Positions 16,717 to 25,378 of a stretch of DNA of 64,000 nt are shown here, piece after piece (position 1 is the first letter of the stretch; each line of letters starts with the position of its first letter). A program made the position numbers and the translations under genes. The stretch lies in contig NZ_FWWR01000017.1 in the NCBI RefSeq assembly GCF_900176115.1, positions 62,001 through 126,000 on the forward strand, read 5' to 3'. The notes beneath the pieces are model-generated. The model made no database searches, was not told the origin of the DNA, and was given only the letters and a program-made list of their open reading frames with translations. The DNA is from Peptoniphilus asaccharolyticus DSM 20463 (GTDB taxonomy: Bacteria > Bacillota > Clostridia > Tissierellales > Peptoniphilaceae).

Positions 16717-17676
16717 ATGGGGAAAATAGCTATACTTACAAGCGGTGGAGATGCTCCTGGTATGAATGCAGTTATAAGAGCTGTTGTCAGAAGTGCAATT
16801 TACAAGGGAATTGAAGTCTACGGAGTGAAAAACGGATATGAAGGTTTGATAGATGGCAACTTAGTTGAGATGAACGAGTCATCTGTTGCAGACATAATCC
16901 AAAGAGGTGGAACTGTTCTGGGGACTTCTAGGTCAGAGAGATTTATGACTGAAGAAGGACAGTTAAAAGCTATAAATATACTTGAAATATTCGGTATAGA
17001 TAAATTGATTGTGGCTGGTGGAGACGGAAGTATGCAAGGAGCATTGGCCCTTTCTAAGAGGGGGATTGACGTAATGGGAATTCCTCTTACAATAGATAAT
17101 GATATGGCATATACAGACTATACCATAGGATTTTTCACAGCTATAACTACAGTAATGGATGCAATATCACATATCAGAGATACTACTGAATCTCATGGCA
17201 GAGCTAATGTGGTTGAAGTCATGGGAAGAAATTGTGGAGATATTGCACTATATGCGGGAATAGCTTCAGGAGCGGAAAGTATATTAGTACCTGAAAGAGA
17301 ATTTGACATCGACGATATTGCTAAAAAGGCATTAGTGGGTAAAAATAGAGGAAAAAGACACCATATTATAATTGCAGCTGAAGGTGCTGGAAACAGCTTT
17401 GAAATAGCAAAGAAGTTTGAAGCGTTAACTGGGATAGATACCAAGGTAACTATTTTAGGTTATATCCAAAGAGGTGGAAGCCCAAATGTATCTGATAGAA
17501 TAATGGGTTCTGCAATGGGAAGCAAAGCGGTTGAATTCATTTGTGAAAATAAAGGAAGTTATGCAATAGGTATTAAAGATGGTAATGTAAAAGTATTTGA
17601 ATTAGAAGAGGCTTTAAAAGCTAAAAAGGAATTTAAAGATGATTTGAAACACATACTTGAAATCACATCTATTTGA
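16717..17676 (+). CDS. pfkA: ATP-dependent 6-phosphofructokinase
   Basis: 319 aa, standard bacterial length. It phosphorylates fructose 6-phosphate. SGGDAPGMNA (about residues 9-18) and GGDGS (about 102-106) form the nucleotide site; catalytic TIDND is at 125-129 with D127 and D129 in the usual numbering. Two positions are unusual: the common GTDYTIGFDTA is AY-TDYTIGFFTA here, with Y at 132 in place of Gly and F at 140 in place of Asp. Allosteric arginines appear retained. It sits in dnaE-pfkA-pyk. Confidence 0.95.
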   Translation: MGKIAILTSGGDAPGMNAVIRAVVRSAIYKGIEVYGVKNGYEGLIDGNLVEMNESSVADIIQRGGTVLGTSRSERFMTEEGQLKAINILEIFGIDKLIVAGGDGSMQGALALSKRGIDVMGIPLTIDNDMAYTDYTIGFFTAITTVMDAISHIRDTTESHGRANVVEVMGRNCGDIALYAGIASGAESILVPEREFDIDDIAKKALVGKNRGKRHHIIIAAEGAGNSFEIAKKFEALTGIDTKVTILGYIQRGGSPNVSDRIMGSAMGSKAVEFICENKGSYAIGIKDGNVKVFELEEALKAKKEFKDDLKHILEITSI

Positions 17677-17685
17677 GGAGATTTT

Positions 17686-19434
17686 ATGAAAAAGACTAAG
17701 ATAGTAGCTACAATAGGACCGGCAACGGAATCAAAAGAAATTTTAAGACAACTTTTTACAGAAGGGGTGGACGTTTGTAGATTAAACTTCTCCCACGGAA
17801 GTCACGAAGAACACCAAGTCAAAATAGATAGAATAAAAGAAGTAAGGGAAGAAATGGGACTTCCTATCGCAATTATGTTGGACACAAAAGGACCGGAGAT
17901 AAGACTTGGATTGTTTAAAGATTCTATGGAAGTTCGTTTGGAAAGTGGAGATAACTACACACTTACAAGCAGAGAGGTTGAAGGTGACGAAAATATAGCC
18001 TCTATATCTTATGCAGATCTACCTAAGGACATAAGTGTCGGAGCTAGAATTTTAATAGACGATGGGTTAGTAGGACTTAGAGTGTTATCAAAGACAGACA
18101 CTGAAATCTATACTGAAGTTGAAAATGGGGGAGTTATATCTCAAAGAAAGGGTGTAAATGCTCCGGGAGTAGATTTAAAATTACCCCTATTAAATGATAA
18201 AGACAAAGCCGATATTATCTTCGGGGTTAAAAATGACATAGATTTTATAGCAGCCTCTTTCGTAAGAAGCAAAGAAGACGTGTTAGAGATTAGAAAAGTG
18301 CTTGAAGATGCTGGTAACTACGATATAAAAATCATTTCTAAGATAGAATCTGTCCAAGGATTAGCTAACTTAGATGAAATACTTGCAGTTTCTGATGGAA
18401 TAATGGTTGCAAGAGGAGACTTGGGAGTAGAAATTCCAACAGAAAGAGTCCCTTTAGCGCAAAAAGAAATGATTAAGAAATGTAATATAGCTGGGAAATC
18501 AGTAATTACAGCAACTCAAATGTTGGACTCTATGATGAGAAACCCAAGACCAACAAGAGCAGAGGCAAATGACGTTGCAAATGCAGTATTGGATGGAACA
18601 AGTGCTGTTATGTTATCTGGAGAAACAGCTAGTGGGAAATATCCATTAAATGCAGTAAAGGTAATGAGAGAAATTGTAGAAGTTACAGAGGGTTCAATAA
18701 ACTATCAAGAGCTTCTAGAAAAACAAATTTCAGAAATTTCAACTTCTGTAACTAACGCAATAGGTAAAAGTACATGTACAATAGCTCAAGACTTGAATGC
18801 TAAGGCGATTATAACAGCTACAACATCAGGCTCCACAACAAGAGCAATATCAAAATTCAGACCTAAGTCAACTATAATAGCAGCTACAACATCTGAAAGA
18901 GTAAGAAGACAACTCGCACTTACATGGGGTGCGGTTTCAATATTAGTTCCAGCTCTTAATACAACAGATGAAGTTTTCAAAAATTCTATAGATAGAGTAA
19001 TAGAAGAACAACTTGTAGAAGAAGGAGATGTAGTAGTTATTACAGCGGGAGTACCGGTTGGACTTTCAGGCTCAACAAACTTGATAAAAGTTCAGACAAT
19101 TGCCAAAGTCCTATGCCAAGGAACAGGAATTGGAAAAGAGATGGTCACAGGCAGAGCTGTAGTTGTAAACTCATTAACTGATTTAATCAATGACTTTAAA
19201 GAGGGAAATATATTGGTTGTTGCTAACACAGACAAAGATATAATATCCTATGTAGAACGTTCTGGTGGTATTATAGCTGAAGCTGCGGGATATACATCTC
19301 ACGCTGCAATCACAGCTATAAGCATTGGAATTCCAACAATCTTCGGAGCTGATGGAGCACTTGTGAAGATAGCGACAGGAGATATAGTTACAATAGATCC
19401 TTCAGAGGGAACAGTTCGTAAGGGAATATACTAA
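17686..19434 (+). CDS. pyk: Pyruvate kinase with C-terminal PEP-utilizer domain
   Basis: 582 aa, the long Bacillus-type form. The core has KIVATIGPAT at the N terminus, the cation site MLDTKGPEIR, and the active-site segment IISKIESVQGLANLDEIL with MVARGDLGVE. The C-terminal extra domain of about 100 aa (from about residue 480) contains GGIIAEAAGYTSHAAITAI, the mobile phosphohistidine-type domain shared with PEP synthase. A GGAG site precedes ATG 17686. Last gene of the dnaE-pfkA-pyk set; no strong terminator is seen before the next gene. Confidence 0.96.
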   Translation: MKKTKIVATIGPATESKEILRQLFTEGVDVCRLNFSHGSHEEHQVKIDRIKEVREEMGLPIAIMLDTKGPEIRLGLFKDSMEVRLESGDNYTLTSREVEGDENIASISYADLPKDISVGARILIDDGLVGLRVLSKTDTEIYTEVENGGVISQRKGVNAPGVDLKLPLLNDKDKADIIFGVKNDIDFIAASFVRSKEDVLEIRKVLEDAGNYDIKIISKIESVQGLANLDEILAVSDGIMVARGDLGVEIPTERVPLAQKEMIKKCNIAGKSVITATQMLDSMMRNPRPTRAEANDVANAVLDGTSAVMLSGETASGKYPLNAVKVMREIVEVTEGSINYQELLEKQISEISTSVTNAIGKSTCTIAQDLNAKAIITATTSGSTTRAISKFRPKSTIIAATTSERVRRQLALTWGAVSILVPALNTTDEVFKNSIDRVIEEQLVEEGDVVVITAGVPVGLSGSTNLIKVQTIAKVLCQGTGIGKEMVTGRAVVVNSLTDLINDFKEGNILVVANTDKDIISYVERSGGIIAEAAGYTSHAAITAISIGIPTIFGADGALVKIATGDIVTIDPSEGTVRKGIY

Positions 19435-19532
19435 TTCTTAACAATTGAAATAAAATTGACTCTTAAATGTAACTGTATTAGAGTTGATATACTATTCATT
19501 TAAGATAAAATATAATCTAAGGAGATGATTAA

Positions 19533-20642
19533 ATGAAAAAGAAACTTTATTCATTAATGCTTGTACTTACATTTTTAGTTACACTATCAGTGAAAGTCGA
19601 AGCTAGAACAGAGTATGCAACATTACCAAGATTTGACGTTACATTAAACGGTCAAAGAGTAGATAATACTTATGCAGAATATCCACTTTTAGTTTATAAA
19701 GATATCACATATTTTCCAATGACTTATCACACATCAAGATTTTTAGGTGTTGAAACAAATTGGAGTGAAGCTACAGGACTAAAAATAAACAAGACAGGAA
19801 TTGCCGGAAAATTTGAATTCTACAAAACAAATTTAAAGAACAGCGACAAATATCAAGTGTCAGTTCCTGAATTTGCAATCACAGTAAACGGCAGATATGT
19901 AGACAATATGTCAGAACAATATCCACTTTTGACTTTTAGAGACATCACATATTTCCCAATGACTTGGAGATTTGGAGTAGATGAATTTGGATGGGACTAT
20001 GAATTTACACACCAAAGAGGATTAGTTATAAACTCTAAAAAAGCTGAAACTGTAAAACCGGAAGTAAAAGTTAAGAAGTTTGAAGATTATTCTAAAACAG
20101 AATTCTACAATGGAAACTACTATGTAGTTAAAACAGACGGAACATCTTACAGACTATTCAAAGACAGTTTAGTAGGAAGTAAATCAGAACAAGTTTCAGA
20201 TATGGAAATTAAATCATTTATCCGTGAAGGAAACAAATTGTTATTCTCTTCTGGAGATAGCTACTATAGCTATGATTTAGAAAAAGGAAGAATCAACAGA
20301 GAATCTACTGTAACTAACAGAAATATATCAGCAGCAACTGCTATTAGAATTGGAAATGAAACTTTCTATGTAGATAGCAAAGATGCTACAGTTGTAAATG
20401 AAAAAGGCGAAAAAATCAATAATGGAGCAGCTTATATGAGCTCAAAAAAAGTTGGAGATTACACAATAATTCAATTTGCAACAAAGGCAAATTCTGATAG
20501 AAACCAAATCTATGATAGATTTGGAAGACTTGTATACAATACAGACAGAGAAATTTCAGATGCAAAGATGGAAGGATATCAACTTACTTTTACAACAAAA
20601 AATGCAAATGGATTAGATAGTCAAAGAGTTTCAGTAAGATAA
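19533..20642 (+). CDS. Secreted protein with two stalk (copper-amine-oxidase-N-like) repeats
   Basis: 369 aa. A signal peptide ends near VKVEA (about residue 24). Two repeats follow, each beginning with a VTLNG or ITVNG strand, then YPLL and DITYFPMT (about residues 32-75 and 108-150). These match the stalk/copper amine oxidase N-terminal-like domain abundant in surface proteins of Gram-positive anaerobic cocci; copper binding is not implied. The rest (about 180-369) looks like a six- or seven-blade beta structure with repeated short strands. No membrane anchor or LPXTG is seen. The ISL3 element begins two bases after its stop codon. Confidence 0.8.
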   Translation: MKKKLYSLMLVLTFLVTLSVKVEARTEYATLPRFDVTLNGQRVDNTYAEYPLLVYKDITYFPMTYHTSRFLGVETNWSEATGLKINKTGIAGKFEFYKTNLKNSDKYQVSVPEFAITVNGRYVDNMSEQYPLLTFRDITYFPMTWRFGVDEFGWDYEFTHQRGLVINSKKAETVKPEVKVKKFEDYSKTEFYNGNYYVVKTDGTSYRLFKDSLVGSKSEQVSDMEIKSFIREGNKLLFSSGDSYYSYDLEKGRINRESTVTNRNISAATAIRIGNETFYVDSKDATVVNEKGEKINNGAAYMSSKKVGDYTIIQFATKANSDRNQIYDRFGRLVYNTDREISDAKMEGYQLTFTTKNANGLDSQRVSVR

Positions 20643-20665
20643 AAGGCTCTATGTCAAATATTGGG

Positions 20666-20694
20666 GAGACTCGTTAACTCGAGTCTCTTTCTTT
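20666..20694 (+). terminator. Hairpin plus T-rich tail at the ISL3 left end
   Basis: GAGACTCG (20666-20673) and CGAGTCTC (20680-20687) form a perfect 8-bp stem followed by TTTCTTT. It would stop transcripts entering the element from the stalk-protein gene. Confidence 0.7.
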
Positions 20695-20775
20695 ATGTAA
20701 AAATGGGCACATAGACGCTAATAAAGATATCAAAACTAAAATAGCAAAAAACAACTAAAAATAAGCATAGCAAAT

Positions 20776-20793
20776 AAAACCCCTAGGGGTTTT
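20776..20793. terminator. Perfect 18-bp palindrome downstream of the ISL3 transposase
   Basis: AAAACCCCTAGGGGTTTT is its own reverse complement and lies 26 bases beyond the transposase stop, read on the minus strand. It probably ends the transposase transcript; the lack of loop bases means the RNA hairpin would open at its tip. Confidence 0.6.
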
Positions 20794-20818
20794 GCAAATT
20801 TTCCCGTTTTCCTAATCT

Positions 20819-22015
20819 CTACTTACATGAAAACATAATTCTTTTTCTAAACAAGTCAAAATTTCTAATACCAAAACAATTTCTTTTTAATGTTTTTATC
20901 TTTGTATGAGTTCCTTCAAGAGGTCCATTTGACCAAGAGTAATCAAATGAATTACATATTTCTTCAAACCAGTTATTAAAAGAAGTGATACAAGATTTAA
21001 ATTCTTTTAATTTTGATTCATCTGCTCTTTTTATCCATTCTCTTAAAGCTTTTTTAGCTCTAGTTTTGTTTGGCTGACTAAGTACATACTGGTACCCACA
21101 GGGCACACAGTAGAACAATTCTTTTAACTTGTATGCTTCTTTTAATTCCTTGTTAAGTTCAATCATAAGTGATACTTCATTAGCTTGTTCTGAAGTTAGC
21201 TTAGAGGCAGGTTTTGTAATTAAACTCTTACTTCTTTTAAAATATTTCCTAAGCTTTGATGATACATCCTTTTGTATTCTCTTTCTAACATTTTCTAATG
21301 CCCAGGATACTTGTCTTATGAAGTGGTACCTATCTATGATATGTATTGCGTTTTTAAAGAATGATTTCTTAACTGATTTAAATGTTTTAGACATATCACT
21401 TACAAAAAATTTTACTTCGTTTCTTTCTTTGTTTGGTATCTTTTCAAAGTACCCATACAATGTATTCTTATCTCTTGATGGTAAGATATCTATGATAGAG
21501 TGTTTAGATCCATCAAGAAGAGAAGTCTGATACCTGTTATTTCCACTATCACCTTTAAATTCGTCTATACATAATACTTCTGATAGCCTATCTCTAGAAG
21601 CACTTAAACAATTTAAAATTCTTAATACTGTGTTTGAAGAAACATTATACCTATTAGCAATAGAAGATATAGAATACACCTCATCAAACTCAGAAACAAT
21701 AGCAAAAACAAGTCTATTGGTCATAGTATGACCTTTGGCAATAAAATCAAGATTCCTCTCAAAACGAGAACCACAAGACTTACAATCATATCTAGTTTTC
21801 TTTAAGAAAATCAAAGATTTCTTACCTCGGATGTGAGTATCCCTAATCTTTTGAATTCTATGATCATGAACCCAAATCTTTTTAGAACCACAATGAGGAC
21901 AAATAGACATCTTAGAAACAGAAGCGTGAACATTAACAAAATTATTACTCTCATCAACTCTATCAAAAACTACATCTTTAAAACCAAACAAATTCATGAT
22001 ATTATTATTTTGCAC
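20819..22015 (-). CDS. ISL3-family transposase
   Basis: 398 aa, full length. An N-terminal zinc ribbon (CPHCGSKKIWVHDHR with a later CKSCGSRF) precedes an HTH (SISSIANRYNVSSNTVLRIL). The DDE_Tnp_ISL3 core contains CIDEFKGD, FVSDMSKTF and IIDRYHFIRQ, and ends with NGPLEGTHTKIKTLKRNCFG, which carries the catalytic glutamate region. No disruption is seen. Confidence 0.93.
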   Translation of the reverse strand: MQNNNIMNLFGFKDVVFDRVDESNNFVNVHASVSKMSICPHCGSKKIWVHDHRIQKIRDTHIRGKKSLIFLKKTRYDCKSCGSRFERNLDFIAKGHTMTNRLVFAIVSEFDEVYSISSIANRYNVSSNTVLRILNCLSASRDRLSEVLCIDEFKGDSGNNRYQTSLLDGSKHSIIDILPSRDKNTLYGYFEKIPNKERNEVKFFVSDMSKTFKSVKKSFFKNAIHIIDRYHFIRQVSWALENVRKRIQKDVSSKLRKYFKRSKSLITKPASKLTSEQANEVSLMIELNKELKEAYKLKELFYCVPCGYQYVLSQPNKTRAKKALREWIKRADESKLKEFKSCITSFNNWFEEICNSFDYSWSNGPLEGTHTKIKTLKRNCFGIRNFDLFRKRIMFSCK

Positions 22016-22169
22016 TTATATGCACCTCCAAGCTTTGTTTTTGGTTACTTAAAGTTTAGGACTAAAAGCGTATAAGTGCAATTTTTTTGCATAAAAATAT
22101 CTGTTAGAGATTTACTCCCCAACAGATATTATAGAGCCTAATTATATCACATACCAAAAAGTATGAGCT

Positions 22170-22655
22170 CTAATCATAAATTACAGTATCTTCAGCTACC
22201 ATCATTAAGGATTGCTTTGAAGAGGAATCAACATAGTTCAAAACCTTAGGTGTATCTGCGGTAAATGAACCACCAACACCAAAGAACTTCTCAAAGAATG
22301 ATTTCAGCTTATCAATGACACCCTGCTTCTTAGTAGTTCTGTCGCCACCACCGAAACGAGATATAGGAGGCATAAGCCTATCTATATCCGTACCTGTTGT
22401 TTTGATCTCACCATCACAAAAGGCATTCTCAATGAACTTCCTTGTTTCAGCCTCTTTAAGTTTTTCTTCCTTAATAATTTGAACAAGTTCCTCTTCTCGC
22501 TTTTCAGCCACATAATTGTGCCATTCAGTCATAACATCTTAAGCATCATTGATACCAGAAATAAAGGTTTCAATAAGTGCTTTCTTGCTACGAAGTTACG
22601 GACTGGCATCAATAGCCCTTTTGATTGTGATAAGTACTTCTTTATCTTCAAAGTG
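22170..22655 (-). pseudogene. hsdR: C-terminal remnant of type I restriction subunit HsdR
   Basis: Read on the minus strand, the 3' part from ATG 22532 gives 120 aa with the conserved HsdR tail: ENAFCDGEIKTTGTDIDRLM, PPISRFGGG, then VIDKLKSFFEKFFG. The same frame continues upstream through two in-frame TAA codons (in SP*LRSKKALIETF and INDA*DVMTEW), with EDKEVLITIKRAID further up. The family match ends near 22655. The helicase and nuclease parts, hsdM and hsdS are absent, so this is a dead fragment. Confidence 0.82.
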
Positions 22656-23004
22656 GCTGCCATGATAAATAATAATATTTCCGAAGAGAAAATATATATT
22701 GGAAGGACTGCCCTTCGAATAATCCTATTCAATTTAATTTCCAATGCAGTTAAATATTTCGAAGAATATGGTAGTATAAATATAGGAACAGAAAAATGGT
22801 ATATATACATCGAAAACACTTATGAAAATAAAAGTAGTATAGATTATAGATAAAATCTTTGACGTAAACTTTGAGCTTAACAAGAAGAATAGCAATGGAC
22901 TGGGGCTCTATATAGTTAGTAGTCTTCTTAAAAACTACAAGATTAAGTGTAGAATAGCCCAAGGCGATTCAAGTTTTAAATTTGAAATAGAGTTAAATAG
23001 ATAA
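22656..23004 (+). pseudogene. Remnant of a sensor histidine kinase (ATPase domain)
   Basis: On the plus strand the reading IYIGRTALRIILFNLISNAV is a histidine kinase N box. After a frame change near 22835-22850 it continues as IDKIFDVNFELNKKNSNG then LGLYIVSSLLKNYKI, the G2 region, ending in TAA at 23002-23004. The sensor, dimerisation and phospho-acceptor parts are missing and the two pieces are in different frames. It abuts the hsdR remnant tail to tail, so a deletion or rearrangement joined them. Confidence 0.68.
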
Positions 23005-23013
23005 GGAGAAAAA

Positions 23014-23577
23014 ATGTTTATATTAGAATTATATCAAGATAGAATGAGCACAGAGCTAGGACTATTTGACACCATAGAAGAAGGAAGAAAATTTGTATCT
23101 CAACTTAAAGGATACAAATTTGAAGAGATAGACGGATTTGAATACGAAACTATAAAGCTAGATTCAATCTCAGACTACATGGAACTAGAAATAAATGGCA
23201 ACATCGTACCACTAACTAAGTTTATGTTTACAGAAGATGGCGATGTAGAAGTATATTGGAAAGAAATTCCAAACCTATCTAAAAAAGGAAAAGGAATCGT
23301 AGAGGGTGCAACTAGAGTGGATGCCTACACAGTAGCGAATTCAGATTTAAGAGAATATATCGAAGCGAGAGAAAATAATTATTTAGAAGTAAAGAAAAAT
23401 CTAGAAAAGAAAGGCTACCAAGTAGAAAGAGCCTACTTCGGATCAGAAGACGGAGAAGCAATCCTATTTAGAAAAAAAGATTCAGAAGATTGGCACTTAT
23501 TAACCCATATAGATCCAGAATTCACAGAAGAATTTAATTTAGATGAATGTTTAGAAATGGTAGAAGAAGATAATTAA
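23014..23577 (+). CDS. Hypothetical acidic protein
   Basis: 187 aa, intact, with ribosome site AAGGAG eight bases before ATG 23014. It is rich in Glu and Asp, has no signal peptide and no membrane segment, so it should be cytosolic. Predicted alternating strands and helices; the C terminus (DSEDWHLLTHIDPEFTEEF) is strongly acidic. I do not recognise a family. It begins nine bases after the histidine kinase remnant and ends in a clear terminator. It may have been the last gene of a lost two-component operon or, by its acidity and setting among remnants, an orphan immunity protein; both are guesses. Confidence 0.65.
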   Translation: MFILELYQDRMSTELGLFDTIEEGRKFVSQLKGYKFEEIDGFEYETIKLDSISDYMELEINGNIVPLTKFMFTEDGDVEVYWKEIPNLSKKGKGIVEGATRVDAYTVANSDLREYIEARENNYLEVKKNLEKKGYQVERAYFGSEDGEAILFRKKDSEDWHLLTHIDPEFTEEFNLDECLEMVEEDN

Positions 23578-23592
23578 ATTGAAAGCTAAAAG

Positions 23593-23612
23593 CCACCACT
23601 CGGTGGTTTTTT
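23593..23612 (+). terminator. Terminator after the 187-aa protein gene
   Basis: CCACC, loop ACTC, GGTGG (23593-23606), followed by TTTTTT. Short but GC-rich. The remaining bases to 23844 are AT-rich; I see no gene there. Confidence 0.85.
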
Positions 23613-23844
23613 ATTTCTAAATTATTTATCAATAACATATTTCGCATTAGTAAAAATAGAAAAAAATTTGAAATATATATTGTATAAGAGAGAGTTTTAA
23701 AATAGAATGCATATAAAAAACTTAATATTTTTTGCCAACTATAAATTTAAGAAATCACATAAAATTAAAAAAGAATTTAAAAATTAAAGAGCAAAATTTA
23801 AGGTAGATAAATAAAATTAGAAAAAAGATTGGGGATAGTAAAAA

Positions 23845-25359
23845 ATGAGAGAAACATTAAAAAGAATGATAGGTATTTTCTTGGCGTTTATGATTTTAGT
23901 GGACGTATTCATGCCCTTGGCAGCCTATGCAAACAACATAAACATACAAGGACCAAGTGCAAATTTTAAAAATTCACAAGAAATACAAAATAAAAACTAT
24001 CCTGAAATCACAGGTGTAAAAAAGGAAGAAGAATCAAGTGGTCGGACTCACGATAAAGACCTTTTAATAAAAGACCAAAATATTTCGGACTATACATCTT
24101 GGCGATTGAAAAGCCCGAGAAAAATCAGATTTAAAGAAGGAGAAAAATTAAATCTGGGCGGACTTTGGATAGAAGCCACAGATTCAAGAGGAAAAGTCAA
24201 AAATCTAAACTATGACCGAATTCTAGCAGATGAAAATATAAGTGTAAGAGACAATATAATGTCCAAGGACTCTTTGAAAAAGGGGATTTCCAGTTTGACA
24301 ATATCTACTCCAGGTCTTGCTGACATAGTCATAGAAATAGAAGTGGGAGATTTAGAAAACTTCGCTTTAAAAGAAAGTGAAAACAAAAAACCAAATTCTA
24401 TCAAAGAAAAAAACAAATCAATTATAGAAGAAAATAATGAAACAGAAGAAAATCTCCAAAAAGACATAAATAACGAAAAGAAAATAGAAGATAGCAAGGA
24501 AGAAAATAAAGAAGGAATCCTAGATAAAATAAAAGAAACTCTAGGCATCACAGGTCTCGAAAAGGCTGATAAGGAATTAAAAAAGGCCCTGGCAGATGAA
24601 AAAATGGAATAAAAGAAATACAAGCCCTTCTTGACACATTTGAAGAAAAATATGAACTTTCAAGAGAAGACCAAGAAAAGCTAATGGCAGGCAACGATGC
24701 AGCCATAAAAAGACTAGTAGAAAAAGATAGAAACGAAAAATTCAGACCTAATCTTTTTGTTGATGCTAATGGTCTCAATCTAGAAGGTAAAAAATTTCAT
24801 ATCATCACTCGTTTTGACACATCAAATGCTGGTGGACCTATCCAGCCTCATCAGTATTTCGACATTCACTTGGACGACAAGTTGACTATAAACAATCCAG
24901 CCGAATTAAAACCACTTATCTACCAAGGAAGGGTAATAGCAACCCCAGAGTACATTAAAAAAGAAAACAAGATAAGATACAAAATCCAAGAAAAGATACA
25001 GGAAAATATCCAATTACCCCTTGATATTCCGGTAGATTACAATCAAGCTAATATAAATCTAGACCCAGATGGAACATTCACCATTACGAACAAGGTGTCG
25101 GGACTTGGAGTAGAAGCACCGAAAGACCTCGTGCCACAAAAAATTGACAAGATTTGAAATAAATGCAACAAGTTATAATGCTAATCCTACTACAGCTACA
25201 GATAATGTTGGAGATGCTAATCCTGAAGAAATTATAAATAAGAAGGTTACCATTCCACAAACTGGTGGTATAGGTACTATAATCTTTACTGTTGTTGGTA
25301 TAGCTCTTATGGCTGGTGCTGTAATGGCTATGAGAAAGAGAAACTCTGAAGAAATTTAA
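23845..25359 (+). pseudogene. Sortase-anchored surface adhesin/pilin, frameshifted twice
   Basis: Three reading-frame pieces make what looks like one 504-codon surface protein. Piece 1 (23845-24612) has a signal peptide ending ...AAYAN, an Ig-like region (about 80-165) and a charged coiled-coil linker. Piece 2 (to 25157) continues with adhesin-like strands (NLFVDANGLNLEGKKFHIIT). Piece 3 (to 25359) is a typical pilin C terminus: IPQTGG sorting signal, hydrophobic segment and RKRN tail. The shift at 24599-24604 and the shift at 25138-25143 both fall in runs of six A; one extra A at the first and one fewer at the second would restore one frame. Pieces 1-2 resemble a pilus tip adhesin and piece 3 a backbone pilin, so a fusion by deletion is also likely. 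Confidence 0.72.
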
Positions 25360-25378
25360 TTAAGAAAGAGGGTAAGCC

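Larger units (their letters stand above)
20645..22138 (-). mobile_element. ISL3-family insertion sequence
   Basis: Terminal inverted repeats of 24 bp lie at 20645-20668 and 22115-22138, both starting GGCTCTAT and ending TTGGGGAG on their own strands; GGCTC is typical of ISL3 ends. The element is 1494 bp and carries one intact transposase on the minus strand. No 8-bp target duplication is visible (AGATAAAA against TAATTATA), so one flank may have rearranged after insertion. Each end carries a hairpin: GAGACTCG/CGAGTCTC at 20666-20687 followed by pyrimidines, and AATATCTGTT/AACAGATATT at 22096-22130. Confidence 0.9.

Noticed and set aside
20637-22146. 8-bp target duplication around ISL3
   Set aside because: The flanks AGATAAAA and TAATTATA do not match.
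22479-22853. A single intact gene of 124 codons
   Set aside because: Its first half is antisense to the hsdR remnant and its second half is a histidine kinase fragment that continues in another frame; it is a junction artefact.
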